A DNA stretch of 64,000 nt from Dietzia timorensis (GTDB lineage: Bacteria > Actinomycetota > Actinomycetes > Mycobacteriales > Mycobacteriaceae), in assembly GCF_001659785.1 (NCBI RefSeq), contig NZ_CP015961.1, positions 372,001 through 436,000 on the forward strand, read 5' to 3'. A program made the translations under genes and the position numbers. Within the stretch, counting starts at the first letter, position 1. Each line of letters opens with the position of its first letter. The notes beneath the pieces were generated by a model. The model saw only the letters and a list, made by a program, of their open reading frames with translations, did no database searches and was not told the origin of the DNA. Of this stretch, positions 1-8,176 are shown one piece after another.

Positions 1-276
1 CGCGGGATTCGCCGGGGCAGTGTTCTTCTCGATGACTAGCCCGACGGTCACAATGATTGCCAGCACGAGCACAACCACGCCGCCACCGATGATCCAAAGC
101 AGCCGACGAGACTTCGGCCGGGGGCGACGGAAGGTGATTTCAACCTGAACCATACCTGGCGACTGCGAGACCAACTCCCAGCCGTCGGCCTCCCACTTCT
201 TTACAATCCGCGACTCCATGCCGCGGACCGCACGGATCGTTTTCGTCTCGTACGTGACTCCGGTGTCCGTTGCCAT
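1..276 (-). CDS. Partial small membrane-anchored protein, DUF4839-like (3' end outside window)
   Basis: Translating the minus strand from the ATG at 276 gives 92 codons that stay open to the window edge. The first ~50 residues are a compact soluble domain containing IRAVRGMESRIVKKWEADGW, followed by an Arg/Lys-rich linker and one hydrophobic helix (about residues 61-82, rich in V, L and I). The N-terminal motif resembles actinobacterial DUF4839 proteins as I remember them; their function is not known. A GAGGGG Shine-Dalgarno sequence lies about 8 bases before the ATG. The C-terminal part beyond the helix is outside the window, so topology cannot be settled. Codon use and the clean helix make a real gene likely. 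Confidence 0.6.
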   Translation of the reverse strand, partial: MATDTGVTYETKTIRAVRGMESRIVKKWEADGWELVSQSPGMVQVEITFRRPRPKSRRLLWIIGGGVVVLVLAIIVTVGLVIEKNTAPANPA

Positions 277-651
277 GCTCACAGCCCCTCAGCTTCATGC
301 CAGGAAGGTGGCCGGCCCGTGCTGAGCCTACTGGCCATCCGAGCCCGTACCCGCCACTGGGACACCCCATATCCCTTTGTCGCCCGCGGGTGATCCTGCG
401 GAGGGTCAGGGCCGAAGGACGGACGAGTGCGGCTAATCTTGTCGAGTTTCGTCAAGAGAGGGCACCCATACGACCACTCCACCGCCTCCCCCACCTGGGT
501 GGTATCCAGATCCATCGGGAGGTTCAGGATCACGGTACTGGGACGGCAAGAAATGGAGGGCACAGGTGGCGCCCGCCCCGCCAGCACCCGACTTGGGTAG
601 TGGAAAGCTAGCCCCGCTGCTGTCTGATACACGGGGTGCTGCGGGTGCTCC
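277..651. other. 375-bp stretch without a supported gene
   Basis: Both strands carry only short or compositionally odd reading frames between the start of the first gene and the IS21-type element. One minus-strand frame ends two bases before the ATG at 276, but it resembles no known protein and runs back into the IS end. It may be the remains of a gene cut by the IS insertion; I see no RNA gene or clear promoter. Confidence 0.4.
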
Positions 652-670
652 GATGTCAACGGCCAGTTTG

Positions 671-710
671 ATGTCCCCGCTGGTGGCCAGGTAAAAGTCC
701 CCACCCTGTG
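671..710. repeat. IS21 left terminal inverted repeat (inner unit)
   Basis: Its reverse complement begins CACAGGGTGGGGAC and matches 3100-3137 with a single mismatch. The unit includes the TGGCCACCAGCGGGGAC core that recurs outside it on the right side. Confidence 0.85.
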
Positions 711-719
711 CGGGATGTT

Positions 720-1508
720 TTAGGTGGGTGGTACCTCCGTTCGGTGTGTCATGCGGTAGGAGTCGCCGTCGGTGATGACGATGGTGGCGTGGTGTAGGAG
801 TCGGTCGAGGATGCTGGCGGCGGTGGTGTGTTCGGGCAGGAATCGTCCCCATTGTTCGAAGGGCCAGTGGCTGGCGATCGCGAGAGATCGGCGTTCGTAG
901 GCGCCGGCGACGAGCCGGAACAGCAGTTGGGTGCCGGTGTCGTCGAGCGGGGCGAATCCGATCTCGTCGAGGATGAGCAGATCTTGGCGCAGCAGGGTGT
1001 CGATGGTTCTGCCGACGGTGTTGTCGGCCAGCCCGCGATACAGGGTCTCCACGAGGTCGGCGGCGGTGAAGTACCGCACTTTGTGTCCGGCGTGCACTGC
1101 GGCGATCCCCAACCCGATCAGGGTGTGACTCTTACCCGTCCCGGCAGGGCCGATCAGGGCGACATTATGTTGCGCCCGAACCCATTCCAGTGAAGACAGG
1201 TATTCGAAGGTATTGGCCGGAATAGAGGATGCGGCCACGTCGAACGATTCCAAGGTTTTGGTGACCGGGAACCCGGCAGCTTTGAGTCGGTTGCGGATGT
1301 TGGAGGCATCACGAGCGGCGATCTCGGTTTCCACCAGGGTTCGCAGTACTTCTTCGGGTGTCCACCGCTGGGTTTTCGCGGTGAGCAGGACCTCGGGTGC
1401 GCTGCGGCGGATCGAGGCCAGTTTCAATCGGCGTAGCGCGTGATCGAGGTCGGCCGGTAGCGGCGGCACTGTCTGAGGTGCAACGGGTGTCGATGTTGTG
1501 GTGGTCAT
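720..1508 (-). CDS. istB: IstB-like transposition helper ATPase (IS21 family)
   Basis: 262 residues. The AAA+ ATPase assists the IstA transposase by assembling on target DNA. The Walker A motif GPAGTGKS is at about residues 120-127, and a Walker B-type LLILDEIGF follows near residue 175. The N-terminal ~90 residues form the helical IstB domain. The start ATG overlaps the istA stop by four bases (ATGA at 1505-1508), so the two genes are translationally coupled. Length and motifs are normal for the family, and the gene appears intact. Confidence 0.93.
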   Translation of the reverse strand: MTTTTSTPVAPQTVPPLPADLDHALRRLKLASIRRSAPEVLLTAKTQRWTPEEVLRTLVETEIAARDASNIRNRLKAAGFPVTKTLESFDVAASSIPANTFEYLSSLEWVRAQHNVALIGPAGTGKSHTLIGLGIAAVHAGHKVRYFTAADLVETLYRGLADNTVGRTIDTLLRQDLLILDEIGFAPLDDTGTQLLFRLVAGAYERRSLAIASHWPFEQWGRFLPEHTTAASILDRLLHHATIVITDGDSYRMTHRTEVPPT

Positions 1509-3064
1509 GACACCTCCTTGTCGCCGGCGCCCAGCTTGTAGGCATCCAGCGAGCGGGTGGGCGCGGTAGGCAGGTGACCCAACAGTGCTGTGCCGGCCGG
1601 TCGCGGGTTGGGGGTGCCGGCTCCGGCATCGAGGATCGAGCGCACATCGGCGGCCTTGAACCTCCGGAACGCCACCGCCCTGGTCAGAGCGGTGAGCACC
1701 TGTTCGCGGCCGTGGGAGGTGACGAGCCCGAGGATGTCATCGAGTTCACCGCCCAGGCGGGTGTTCCCGATGGCCGCGGCACCGACCAGGAACTGCTCAG
1801 CAACCTCACCGAGATCGCAGAACTGTTTCTCTACCGCAGTTTTGGGCCGTGGTGCACGACTGGGCGGGGTGCGTGGCCCCCCGTAGTGATCATCGTTGAG
1901 GACGACCTCACCAGGTGCGGCCAACAGATGATCGGCGACCACCTCACCGGAGGCAGGTTCGGCGATCAGGAGCCGCTCACCGTCCTGGATGAGGGTCACG
2001 GTGGTGCCGATGAGCCGGTTGGGTACCGAGTAGCGGGCCGAGGCGTACCGGATACACGAGAGGCGATCGACCTTACGGGTGACCGGCGGTGGACCGACCT
2101 GGGCCCGCAGAGACGGCAACGGGCTCAATGTGTCTCGTTCGATCGTGAGTTGGTCAGCAGGCACGCACAGTGTGTCGCTGTGACGGCGGGTGTTGACCTC
2201 GACACACCAGTCCCGCGCGGCCCGGTTCGCTGCGTGCACATCCAGCTGCACGTCGTCACGACCAGCAGCGATCTTGGCTTCGGTCCACAACGGCTGCGCC
2301 AGATCCGACTGCGCGTACCCGCAGAGGTTCTCCACGATCCCTTTCGATTCCGGATCGGCGCCGTGACAGAAGTCCGGGGAAAACCCGTAGTGGGTGGCAA
2401 ACCGCACATACGTGGGGGTGGGTACGACGACGTTGGCGACGACTCCACCTTTGAGGCAGCCCATCCGATCAGCGAGTACCTTGTTGGGTACTCCACCGAT
2501 CTCTTCCAACGCCTCGGCGATGAATCCGAGTGTGGTGGTCGCTGTTTCGTTGGTGGCGAACCGAACGAAACGCCACCGCGAGAACGCCACCACCGCGCAG
2601 AACATGTGTAGCCCGCCGATTACGGCCCAATCGATGACCAGGTAGTCACCCGGCGCCCACACTGCCGGGCGGCGGCCACGATGATGGTCACGGCGCCACT
2701 GTGTTTTCTCCTGGGCGACGAGACGACGGAAGTTGCGGGCCGAGCCCTCATAGCCCGCGGCACGTGCTACCGGCAGCAGTCGCTTGGCGGTGATCCGGCC
2801 GTGTGACCGCTCGACTCGCTCAGCGACCAACTCGGCGACCGCATCGTAGTTGCGGGCCCGTTCCTTGCGGTCGGGTGGTTGATCGTCGGCCTCGAACCGG
2901 TCGACCACACGCTTGACGGTCTTGTGGGTGGTGCCGCACACCTCGGCGGCGGCGCGATAGCTTCCGAGTTCTCGGTAAGCAGAAATGATGTCCATACGGT
3001 CCTTCGCAGACTTCAATGGAACTCCCAGGCGGTGATGGTGATCGGTTGGCACCTTCACCGTCAT
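1505..3064 (-). CDS. istA: IstA-like DDE transposase (IS21 family)
   Basis: 519 residues. This is the transposase of the element at 652-3161. An N-terminal helix-turn-helix segment (residues ~20-60, with YRAAAEVCGTTHKTVKRVVD) precedes the rve-type catalytic core. Visible core elements are YLVIDWAV, then VLADRMGCLKGG, then SKGIVENLCGYA, which supply the expected D, D and E. A C-terminal beta-barrel-type region follows (residues ~340-420). Length fits intact IS21 transposases. The ATG at 3064 lies about 36 bases inside the right terminal repeat. Confidence 0.93.
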   Translation of the reverse strand: MTVKVPTDHHHRLGVPLKSAKDRMDIISAYRELGSYRAAAEVCGTTHKTVKRVVDRFEADDQPPDRKERARNYDAVAELVAERVERSHGRITAKRLLPVARAAGYEGSARNFRRLVAQEKTQWRRDHHRGRRPAVWAPGDYLVIDWAVIGGLHMFCAVVAFSRWRFVRFATNETATTTLGFIAEALEEIGGVPNKVLADRMGCLKGGVVANVVVPTPTYVRFATHYGFSPDFCHGADPESKGIVENLCGYAQSDLAQPLWTEAKIAAGRDDVQLDVHAANRAARDWCVEVNTRRHSDTLCVPADQLTIERDTLSPLPSLRAQVGPPPVTRKVDRLSCIRYASARYSVPNRLIGTTVTLIQDGERLLIAEPASGEVVADHLLAAPGEVVLNDDHYGGPRTPPSRAPRPKTAVEKQFCDLGEVAEQFLVGAAAIGNTRLGGELDDILGLVTSHGREQVLTALTRAVAFRRFKAADVRSILDAGAGTPNPRPAGTALLGHLPTAPTRSLDAYKLGAGDKEVS

Positions 3065-3099
3065 CGCCTGGGCCCTCAGTTCCGGGTCGACACGACGAA

Positions 3100-3161
3100 C
3101 ACAGGGTGGGGACTTTTATCTGGCCACCAGCGGGGACCTCGACCTGGCCACCAGTGGGGAC
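3100..3161. repeat. IS21 right terminal repeats (two units)
   Basis: The inner unit 3100-3137 is the inverted partner of 671-710. A second partial unit with core CTGGCCACCAGTGGGGAC follows at about 3144-3161. Repeated transposase-binding units of this kind are typical of IS21 ends. Confidence 0.8.
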
Positions 3162-3181
3162 TTTCTCATGGCCATGGACAC

Positions 3182-3958
3182 ATGGCTGATCGGATCGGGA
3201 CGTTGCTGAATCGTTCGGGTGGCGAGGAGGTGCTCATCGTCAGCCGCGGGAAGGTGCGGACTCGGTTCCGTCGTCGGGATGAGTTGGGTTGGAACTTTCG
3301 GGTGGAGTCGACGGACTCGGAGAACGTCATCGAGGTAACGCCAAAGCCGAAGCCAGATCCGAAGCCGGCTCGCCGATCTTCGCATGCGCGTGGGCAGCGG
3401 GTGGCGTACGTGCGGGTGTCAGCCGCGGATCAGAACGAGGCGCGTCAGCTCGAGGCGGTGGGGGAGTGCGACCGGGTCTATATCGAGAAACAGTCGGCAC
3501 GCTCGCGCGCTGATCGCGTAAAGCTCGAAGAGTGCATCAGGTATCTGCGGGACGGTGATGAGCTGGTTGTCGCGTCGATGGACCGACTCGCTCGTTCCCT
3601 GGTTGATCTCAAGCAGATCGTCGGCGAGGTCACCGCGAGGGGTGCGAGTGTGCGGTTCGTCCACGAGCGGGCCACCTACGCTGCTGGTGCCCAGGATCCT
3701 CGAGCCGACCTGATGCTCTCGCTGCTCGGGGCGTTCGCAGAGTTCGAGCGGGCCATCATTCGCGAACGCCAGGCCGAGGGTATCGCCATCGCCAAGGCGA
3801 AGGGCAAGTACAAGGGACGCAAACGCGTCCTGACTGAGGAGCAGATCGACAAGGCCCTTGCCCGTATCGAGGCGGGGGAGGGGCCGTCAGCTATCGCCCG
3901 GGATCTCGGGGTGGGTCGATCCACGCTCTACCGCGCACTCCAGCGAGTAAGGAAGTAG
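3182..3958 (+). CDS. Serine recombinase (resolvase/invertase family)
   Basis: 258 residues from the ATG at 3182. The resolvase domain begins at about residue 70 with RVAYVRVSAADQ, whose Ser is the expected nucleophile. It continues through MDRLARSLVDL and GAFAEFERAIIRERQAEGI, and ends in a helix-turn-helix (SAIARDLGVGRSTLYRALQ). The family is normally ~185-200 residues. The extra ~70-residue N-terminus (basic, ending in a KPKPDPKP stretch) is unusual and could be a real extension or upstream sequence; a GTG at the RVAYVR segment is the alternative start. The open frame extends farther upstream through the IS21 right end, which I exclude. Probably a plasmid or transposon resolvase. Confidence 0.8.
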   Translation: MADRIGTLLNRSGGEEVLIVSRGKVRTRFRRRDELGWNFRVESTDSENVIEVTPKPKPDPKPARRSSHARGQRVAYVRVSAADQNEARQLEAVGECDRVYIEKQSARSRADRVKLEECIRYLRDGDELVVASMDRLARSLVDLKQIVGEVTARGASVRFVHERATYAAGAQDPRADLMLSLLGAFAEFERAIIRERQAEGIAIAKAKGKYKGRKRVLTEEQIDKALARIEAGEGPSAIARDLGVGRSTLYRALQRVRK

Positions 3959-4326
3959 GCGCCGCCGACACGTCGCGTTAGCCCGCCCACTGCGCGACGA
4001 AGCTGGTGCGACACCCTTACAGGACACCGAAGTCGTAGCCCTTGCGTCGAGATGCCGCGTTCGGAGATCCCCGCTACGGCATGGACGACGAGGGTTCGAG
4101 CACGCGTCAGTGAGTCCCGGTTGGAATGAGCTCCACCGTCTCGTTCGGCGCGACCTAGTGCGCGCCCGGGTGACCACCACTCGCCAGTGAGACCGCCGCG
4201 AAACGTCCGTAGACCACCGCCACCGCCACTTACCGGCGAAAGTCACAATCACAACCCTGCATAGCCACAGGATTTCACGCCAGCCACCACACCGGGCTCC
4301 TGCCACGAGGATTGTGCAGCAGTCTC
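3959..4326. other. 368-bp intergenic stretch, no gene seen
   Basis: Lies between the recombinase stop and the end of pcaL. A minus-strand open frame covers it, but it is Arg/Trp/Ser-rich and looks like non-coding high-GC sequence. No hairpin followed by a T-run was found downstream of pcaL. Confidence 0.4.
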
Positions 4327-5526
4327 CTAGTAAGCGGGGTGGTCCAGCTCGTCGAGCACGCGCTGGGCGATGCGGTAGGCCGCGTTGGCATCGGGCACGC
4401 CGCAGTAGATCGCCGTCTGGAGCAGCAACTCTTTGATCTCGTCGTTGGTCAGCCCATTGGTACGCGCGGCCCGCACGTGCATGGCCAGCTCCTCGTGATG
4501 GCCGCGGGCCACCAGGGCGGTCAGCGTGATGAGTGAGCGGCTGCGCCGGTCAAGACCCGGACGCGTCCACACCGACCCCCAGGCGTACTGGGTGATGAAA
4601 TCCTGGAAGTCGGCGGTCAGATCGGTGATCGCCGCGGTCGCGCGGTCGACATGGGCGTCGCCCAGGACCGCCCGGCGCACCGCCATGCCGGCGTCGCGCA
4701 CCCCGGCGACGGTCGTGGGAGCGGCAACCGCCTGCCCCGCGTTCGCGTGATCGCGGATGAGTTGGGCGACCTCGGACGGTTGCTCGGCCGGGGGCAGGTG
4801 CGCGACGCCGTCGAGGACGACGAGCCGCCCGTTCCGGACTCCAGAGGCGATAGCCGCGAGATCGGCCGGCGGAGTGGGGACGTCGAGCAGACCCGACACC
4901 GCCAGCACTCGCGGTTCGATCTCGCCGAGGCGGTCACGGACGTCGAAGCCCGCCAGCGCCTCGCACACCAGCGCATAGCCCTCGTCGTCGGCGTCCCGCA
5001 GGTCGTGCAGCAGGGCTGCGCCGATCTCCGGCTCCCGCTCCAGGAATCCGGGTGCGAACCAGCGCTGGGCCGACCCTTCGATCATCGACGGGGTGCCCGA
5101 CGCGCGCACGGACGTGGCCCGTGTCCGCCAGGCATCCGGCTCGCCGATCCGTGCGCCCGTCGACAGCAGGACAGCGGAGTCGATGCGCGCGGGTGCGTCC
5201 AGCAGCAGCTGCAGCCCGACGGCGCCTCCCACCGAGTCGCCCGCGTAGGTGAAAGTGCTGGCGAACGTGTCGCGCTGGGCCACCACGTCGTCGACCATCC
5301 CGAGGACACCGGCGGCCAGCTCGGCCATCGTGAACGGCTCGGCGGAGCCGGCGTTGGACCCGTGCCCGGGCAGGTCCCAGGCGAGAACCTCGAATCGATC
5401 GGTGAGTCCGGCGGCGCAGCGCGCCCACAGTGACTGAGCGGACGTGCCCAGCGAGGGCCCCAGCACGAGAAGGGGGAGGGCCGGCGATCCGCCGAGCCGG
5501 ACGGCCGTGATGCGAGGGATGTTCAC
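4327..5526 (-). CDS. pcaL: PcaL: fused 3-oxoadipate enol-lactonase / 4-carboxymuconolactone decarboxylase
   Basis: 399 residues. It catalyses the last two ring-derived steps of the protocatechuate branch: 4-carboxymuconolactone is decarboxylated to the enol-lactone, which is hydrolysed to 3-oxoadipate. The N-terminal ~260 residues are an alpha/beta hydrolase (PcaD part) with the nucleophile elbow YAGDSVGGAVG. The C-terminal ~125 residues are the PcaC/CMD domain (YAWGSVWTRPGLDRRSRSLI, then a helical end). This fusion is the standard actinobacterial form. I chose the GTG at 5526, which overlaps the pcaB stop (GTGA) behind a GGAGGAGA ribosome site; a longer open frame upstream lies inside pcaB. 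Confidence 0.92.
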   Translation of the reverse strand: MNIPRITAVRLGGSPALPLLVLGPSLGTSAQSLWARCAAGLTDRFEVLAWDLPGHGSNAGSAEPFTMAELAAGVLGMVDDVVAQRDTFASTFTYAGDSVGGAVGLQLLLDAPARIDSAVLLSTGARIGEPDAWRTRATSVRASGTPSMIEGSAQRWFAPGFLEREPEIGAALLHDLRDADDEGYALVCEALAGFDVRDRLGEIEPRVLAVSGLLDVPTPPADLAAIASGVRNGRLVVLDGVAHLPPAEQPSEVAQLIRDHANAGQAVAAPTTVAGVRDAGMAVRRAVLGDAHVDRATAAITDLTADFQDFITQYAWGSVWTRPGLDRRSRSLITLTALVARGHHEELAMHVRAARTNGLTNDEIKELLLQTAIYCGVPDANAAYRIAQRVLDELDHPAY

Positions 5527-6767
5527 TCGTTCTCCTCCAAGAAGGTCCGGGCCCGCTCGACGGCGCCCGCGATGAGGTCCTCGGAGAATCCGAGGTACGT
5601 GGTCGGATCGGCGCTGGCGGTGGCGTCCAGCAGCCCGGCGATCGAGCGGCGTTCCGCCAGCACGCTCTCGGCCGACGTGTCGAGCGTCGTGCGCATTCGC
5701 TCGGCGTCCACGTGCAGACCCGTCAGCAGCTCGGTGGTCTGGGATGCGGCCACGACGGCGCGTCGGCCGAGCAGGTGCAGGGTCGACCACTCGACGTGCC
5801 ACGCCCCGTCCGGACGTTGGTCGCCGGAGGCGGCCGACGCGACGTGCAGCGTGGCGGCAAGACCGGGGGCTCCCAGGGCCGCGCGACGCACCAACACGGA
5901 TAGGACCGGGTTGTTCTTGTGCGGCATCGTCGACGAGCCGCCGCGACCCTCAGCCGTCGGCTCGGCCAGCTCGCCGATCTCCGTCCGTGCCAGGGTCGCG
6001 ACATCGGTCGAGATGTGTCCCCACGCGTCCGTGCACGTCACCAACGCGTCGGACGTCCGGGTGACCGTCGCCCGCGAGGTGTGCCACGGGCGCAGCTCGC
6101 GCAGCCCGAGGGCCACGGCGGTGTCGGCGACCAGGTCAGCGCTCGTCCCCTGGGGATCGTCGTGCCCCCGCAGGCCCGCCAGCTCGGTGGCCGCCGAGAA
6201 CGTCCCGACCGCCCCGCCGAGCTGCACCGGCAGGAGGGAGCGGGCGTCGAGGACCAGATCGGCGGCGTCGACCAGGCCGTCGAGCCAGCCCGCGGCGACC
6301 GCACCGAATGTCGTGGGGACGGCGTGCTGGGTCAGGGTGCGGCCGACCATCGGCGTGTCGGCGTGCTGCGCGGCGAGACGGGCGAGAGCGGTCACCTGGG
6401 CGCGCAGCTCGCCGATCAGCCGTTCGAGCGCATCGCGCAGCGCGAGCATGAGGGCGGTGTCGAGGACATCCTGGCTGGTGAGCCCGCGGTGAAGCCAGGT
6501 GGCGGCGGGCTGCGGCGCTCGCGAGCGGAGCAGCCCGACGAGCGGGACGACGGGGTTGCCGCTGCCCTCGGCTGCCGCCGCGATGTGCGGCAGATCGTCG
6601 GCGGTGACGAGCGGGGCGAGGTCGGTGGCGGCGGCGGACGGCGCGAGCCCGGAGGCCACGAGAGCGTCCAGCCACGCGGACTCCACCCTGACCATGGCGG
6701 CGAGCAACGCCTCAGCACTCATCAGGTCGCCGGCGCGCTCGTCGCCGGGCCAGAACAGGTCGGTCAT
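5523..6767 (-). CDS. pcaB: 3-carboxy-cis,cis-muconate cycloisomerase PcaB
   Basis: 414 residues. It lactonises 3-carboxy-cis,cis-muconate, the product of PcaHG, to 4-carboxymuconolactone. It belongs to the fumarase/aspartase superfamily: the signature GGSSTMPHKNNP is present about two-thirds along, and an upstream HRGLTSQDVLDTALML segment supplies the other conserved region. The start ATG at 6767 follows the pcaG stop by a few bases and gives MTDLFWPGDERAGD; the open frame continues farther upstream only as an overlap with pcaG. It is coupled to pcaL by a 4-bp overlap. Normal length, no defect seen. Confidence 0.93.
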   Translation of the reverse strand: MTDLFWPGDERAGDLMSAEALLAAMVRVESAWLDALVASGLAPSAAATDLAPLVTADDLPHIAAAAEGSGNPVVPLVGLLRSRAPQPAATWLHRGLTSQDVLDTALMLALRDALERLIGELRAQVTALARLAAQHADTPMVGRTLTQHAVPTTFGAVAAGWLDGLVDAADLVLDARSLLPVQLGGAVGTFSAATELAGLRGHDDPQGTSADLVADTAVALGLRELRPWHTSRATVTRTSDALVTCTDAWGHISTDVATLARTEIGELAEPTAEGRGGSSTMPHKNNPVLSVLVRRAALGAPGLAATLHVASAASGDQRPDGAWHVEWSTLHLLGRRAVVAASQTTELLTGLHVDAERMRTTLDTSAESVLAERRSIAGLLDATASADPTTYLGFSEDLIAGAVERARTFLEENE

Positions 6768-6772
6768 GGCGT

Positions 6773-7342
6773 TCAGTGTGCCGCCCCGTGGCCCGGGAAC
6801 GTCAGGAAGACGGTCTCGCCCTGGCCCTGCAGACGGATGTCGAACGCATGTCCCTGCGCATCGGCCTCCGCGACCAGCGTCGCGCGACGGTCCGGCTCGA
6901 GGCTGCTGAGAAGGGGGTCCGCAGCGAGGGCGGCCTCGTGTCCCGGCAGATATGCGCGTGTGAAGAGCCGATCGAGCAGGCCACGCGCGAACACCGTGAG
7001 CGCGAAGAACGGTGCGCCCCCGTCGACCCCACCCGGCGCGATCGTCGAGAACGAGTAGTGGCCGGCGTTGTCGGTCGACGACCGGCCCCAGCCCGTGAAC
7101 GTCCAACCGTCGCGGCGCAACGAGCCCGGCTGCTGGACGATCGCGCCGGACGCGTCCGCCTGCCAGAGCTCGACCAGCGCGTCGGGGACCGGCGCACCAG
7201 AACCGTCGAGCACGCGGCCGTGGAACCGGATCGCACCCGGGCTGCTCGCAGGCACCAGTTCGGAGTCGCCGTCATAGGGGAGTGCGTAGTGGAAGAACGG
7301 GCCCACCGTCTGGCCGGGCGTGGGGTGCAGGCGGGGGCTCAT
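6773..7342 (-). CDS. pcaG: Protocatechuate 3,4-dioxygenase alpha subunit PcaG
   Basis: 189 residues. This is the non-iron-binding partner in the intradiol dioxygenase that opens protocatechuate between C3 and C4. It has the intradiol beta-sandwich pattern (TPGQTVGPFFHYAL at the start, then ALVELWQADASG and GWGRSSTDNAGHYSFST). The ATG at 7342 overlaps the pcaH stop (ATGA), giving MSPRLHPTPGQTVG, the usual start for this family. It lacks the paired Tyr/His iron ligands seen in PcaH, as expected. Confidence 0.93.
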   Translation of the reverse strand: MSPRLHPTPGQTVGPFFHYALPYDGDSELVPASSPGAIRFHGRVLDGSGAPVPDALVELWQADASGAIVQQPGSLRRDGWTFTGWGRSSTDNAGHYSFSTIAPGGVDGGAPFFALTVFARGLLDRLFTRAYLPGHEAALAADPLLSSLEPDRRATLVAEADAQGHAFDIRLQGQGETVFLTFPGHGAAH

Positions 7343-8106
7343 GCGTGGTCCTTGTCGTCGTTGTTCTCGGTCCAGGTGCGGTGGGCGCCGGTGAGCACGA
7401 TGTCCCACCGGTAGCCGGTCGACCACTCGGGTCGCGTCAGGTCATGGTCGTAGCGGGCGACGAGGCGGTCACGGGAGCCCTGGTCGGTGATCGACTGGTA
7501 GATCGGGTCCAGCGCGAACAGGGGATCGCCCGGGAAGTACATCTGCGTGACGATGCGCTGGGTGAACTCGGTGCCAAACAGGGAGAAGTGCACGTGGGCG
7601 GGACGCCACGCATTGCGGTGGTTCCGCCACGGGTACGGACCCGGTTTGATCGTCTGGAATGAGTAGCTACCGTCCGCACCGGTCAGGCACCGCCCGGCGC
7701 CGGTGAAGTTCGGGTCGAGCGGCGCAGGGTGCTGATCACGCTGGTGGATGTAGCGTCCTCCGGCGTTGGCCTGCCAGATCTCGACCAGCTGGCCCGCGAC
7801 CGGGCGTCCGTCGCCGTCCACGACCCGGCCGGAGATCGTGATGCGCTCGCCGATCGGCTCGCCCGAGCGCTGAATCGTCAGATCGGCCTCGAGTGGATCG
7901 ACGTCCCGGTGGCTGAAGCACGGAGACCACAACTCGACGCCTTCCGGATCGACCTGGTGCAGATCCTTGGTCGGATGCCGCAGGAGGCTGCTGCGGTACG
8001 GGGAGTAGTCGAGGCGGGGCCGGATAGCGGACGGGTCGGTGCCGGCGGACAGGTCGGCGATCTCGGCGCTGATCTCGGCTTGGGTCGATAGGTCAGGAGT
8101 GCTCAC
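7339..8106 (-). CDS. pcaH: Protocatechuate 3,4-dioxygenase beta subunit PcaH
   Basis: 255 residues from a GTG at 8106. This catalytic subunit carries the non-haem Fe(III) site. The segments LVEIWQANAGGRYIHQRDQH and GPYPWRNHRNAWRPAHVHFS contain the family ligands (two Tyr and the HxH pair). The open frame reaches upstream into the divergent regulator, so the start was set at the GTG giving VSTPDLSTQ. No strong Shine-Dalgarno is visible. First gene of the pcaHGBL operon; the 70-bp gap to pcaR holds a palindrome. Confidence 0.92.
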   Translation of the reverse strand: MSTPDLSTQAEISAEIADLSAGTDPSAIRPRLDYSPYRSSLLRHPTKDLHQVDPEGVELWSPCFSHRDVDPLEADLTIQRSGEPIGERITISGRVVDGDGRPVAGQLVEIWQANAGGRYIHQRDQHPAPLDPNFTGAGRCLTGADGSYSFQTIKPGPYPWRNHRNAWRPAHVHFSLFGTEFTQRIVTQMYFPGDPLFALDPIYQSITDQGSRDRLVARYDHDLTRPEWSTGYRWDIVLTGAHRTWTENNDDKDHA

Positions 8107-8176
8107 CAGCCCGACGGTAGGTGGCCGGGGCGTACGCTTCGAGCTATATCGTTCACTGAGTGAAAGGGGGGCGACG
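8107..8176. promoter_or_regulatory. Divergent pcaH/pcaR promoter region with a 13-bp palindrome
   Basis: The 70-bp divergent intergenic region contains TTCACTGAGTGAA at 8152-8164, a perfect 6+1+6 palindrome close to the start of pcaR. It is a good candidate operator for the IclR-type PcaR, which in related bacteria regulates itself and the pca operon. That assignment is by position only. Confidence 0.6.

Larger units (their letters stand above)
652..3161 (-). mobile_element. IS21-family element, complete (istA-istB)
   Basis: The two IS21-type genes are flanked by inverted terminal repeats. Positions 671-710 and 3100-3137 match as inverted copies over 38 bases with one mismatch. A second, shorter repeat unit lies outside each (about 652-668 and 3144-3161), as is usual for the multiple terminal repeats of IS21 elements. 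I cannot fix the outermost bases or a target duplication by eye, so the ends are approximate. The right end sits about 20 bases before the start codon proposed for the serine recombinase. Confidence 0.85.

Noticed and set aside
279-651. Minus-strand frame ending just before the first gene's ATG
   Set aside because: No recognisable domain, odd composition and continuation into the IS21 end; proximity to the ATG is probably chance.
3887-4306. 139-codon minus-strand frame after the recombinase
   Set aside because: Arg/Trp/Ser-rich product overlapping the recombinase end on the opposite strand; typical high-GC shadow.
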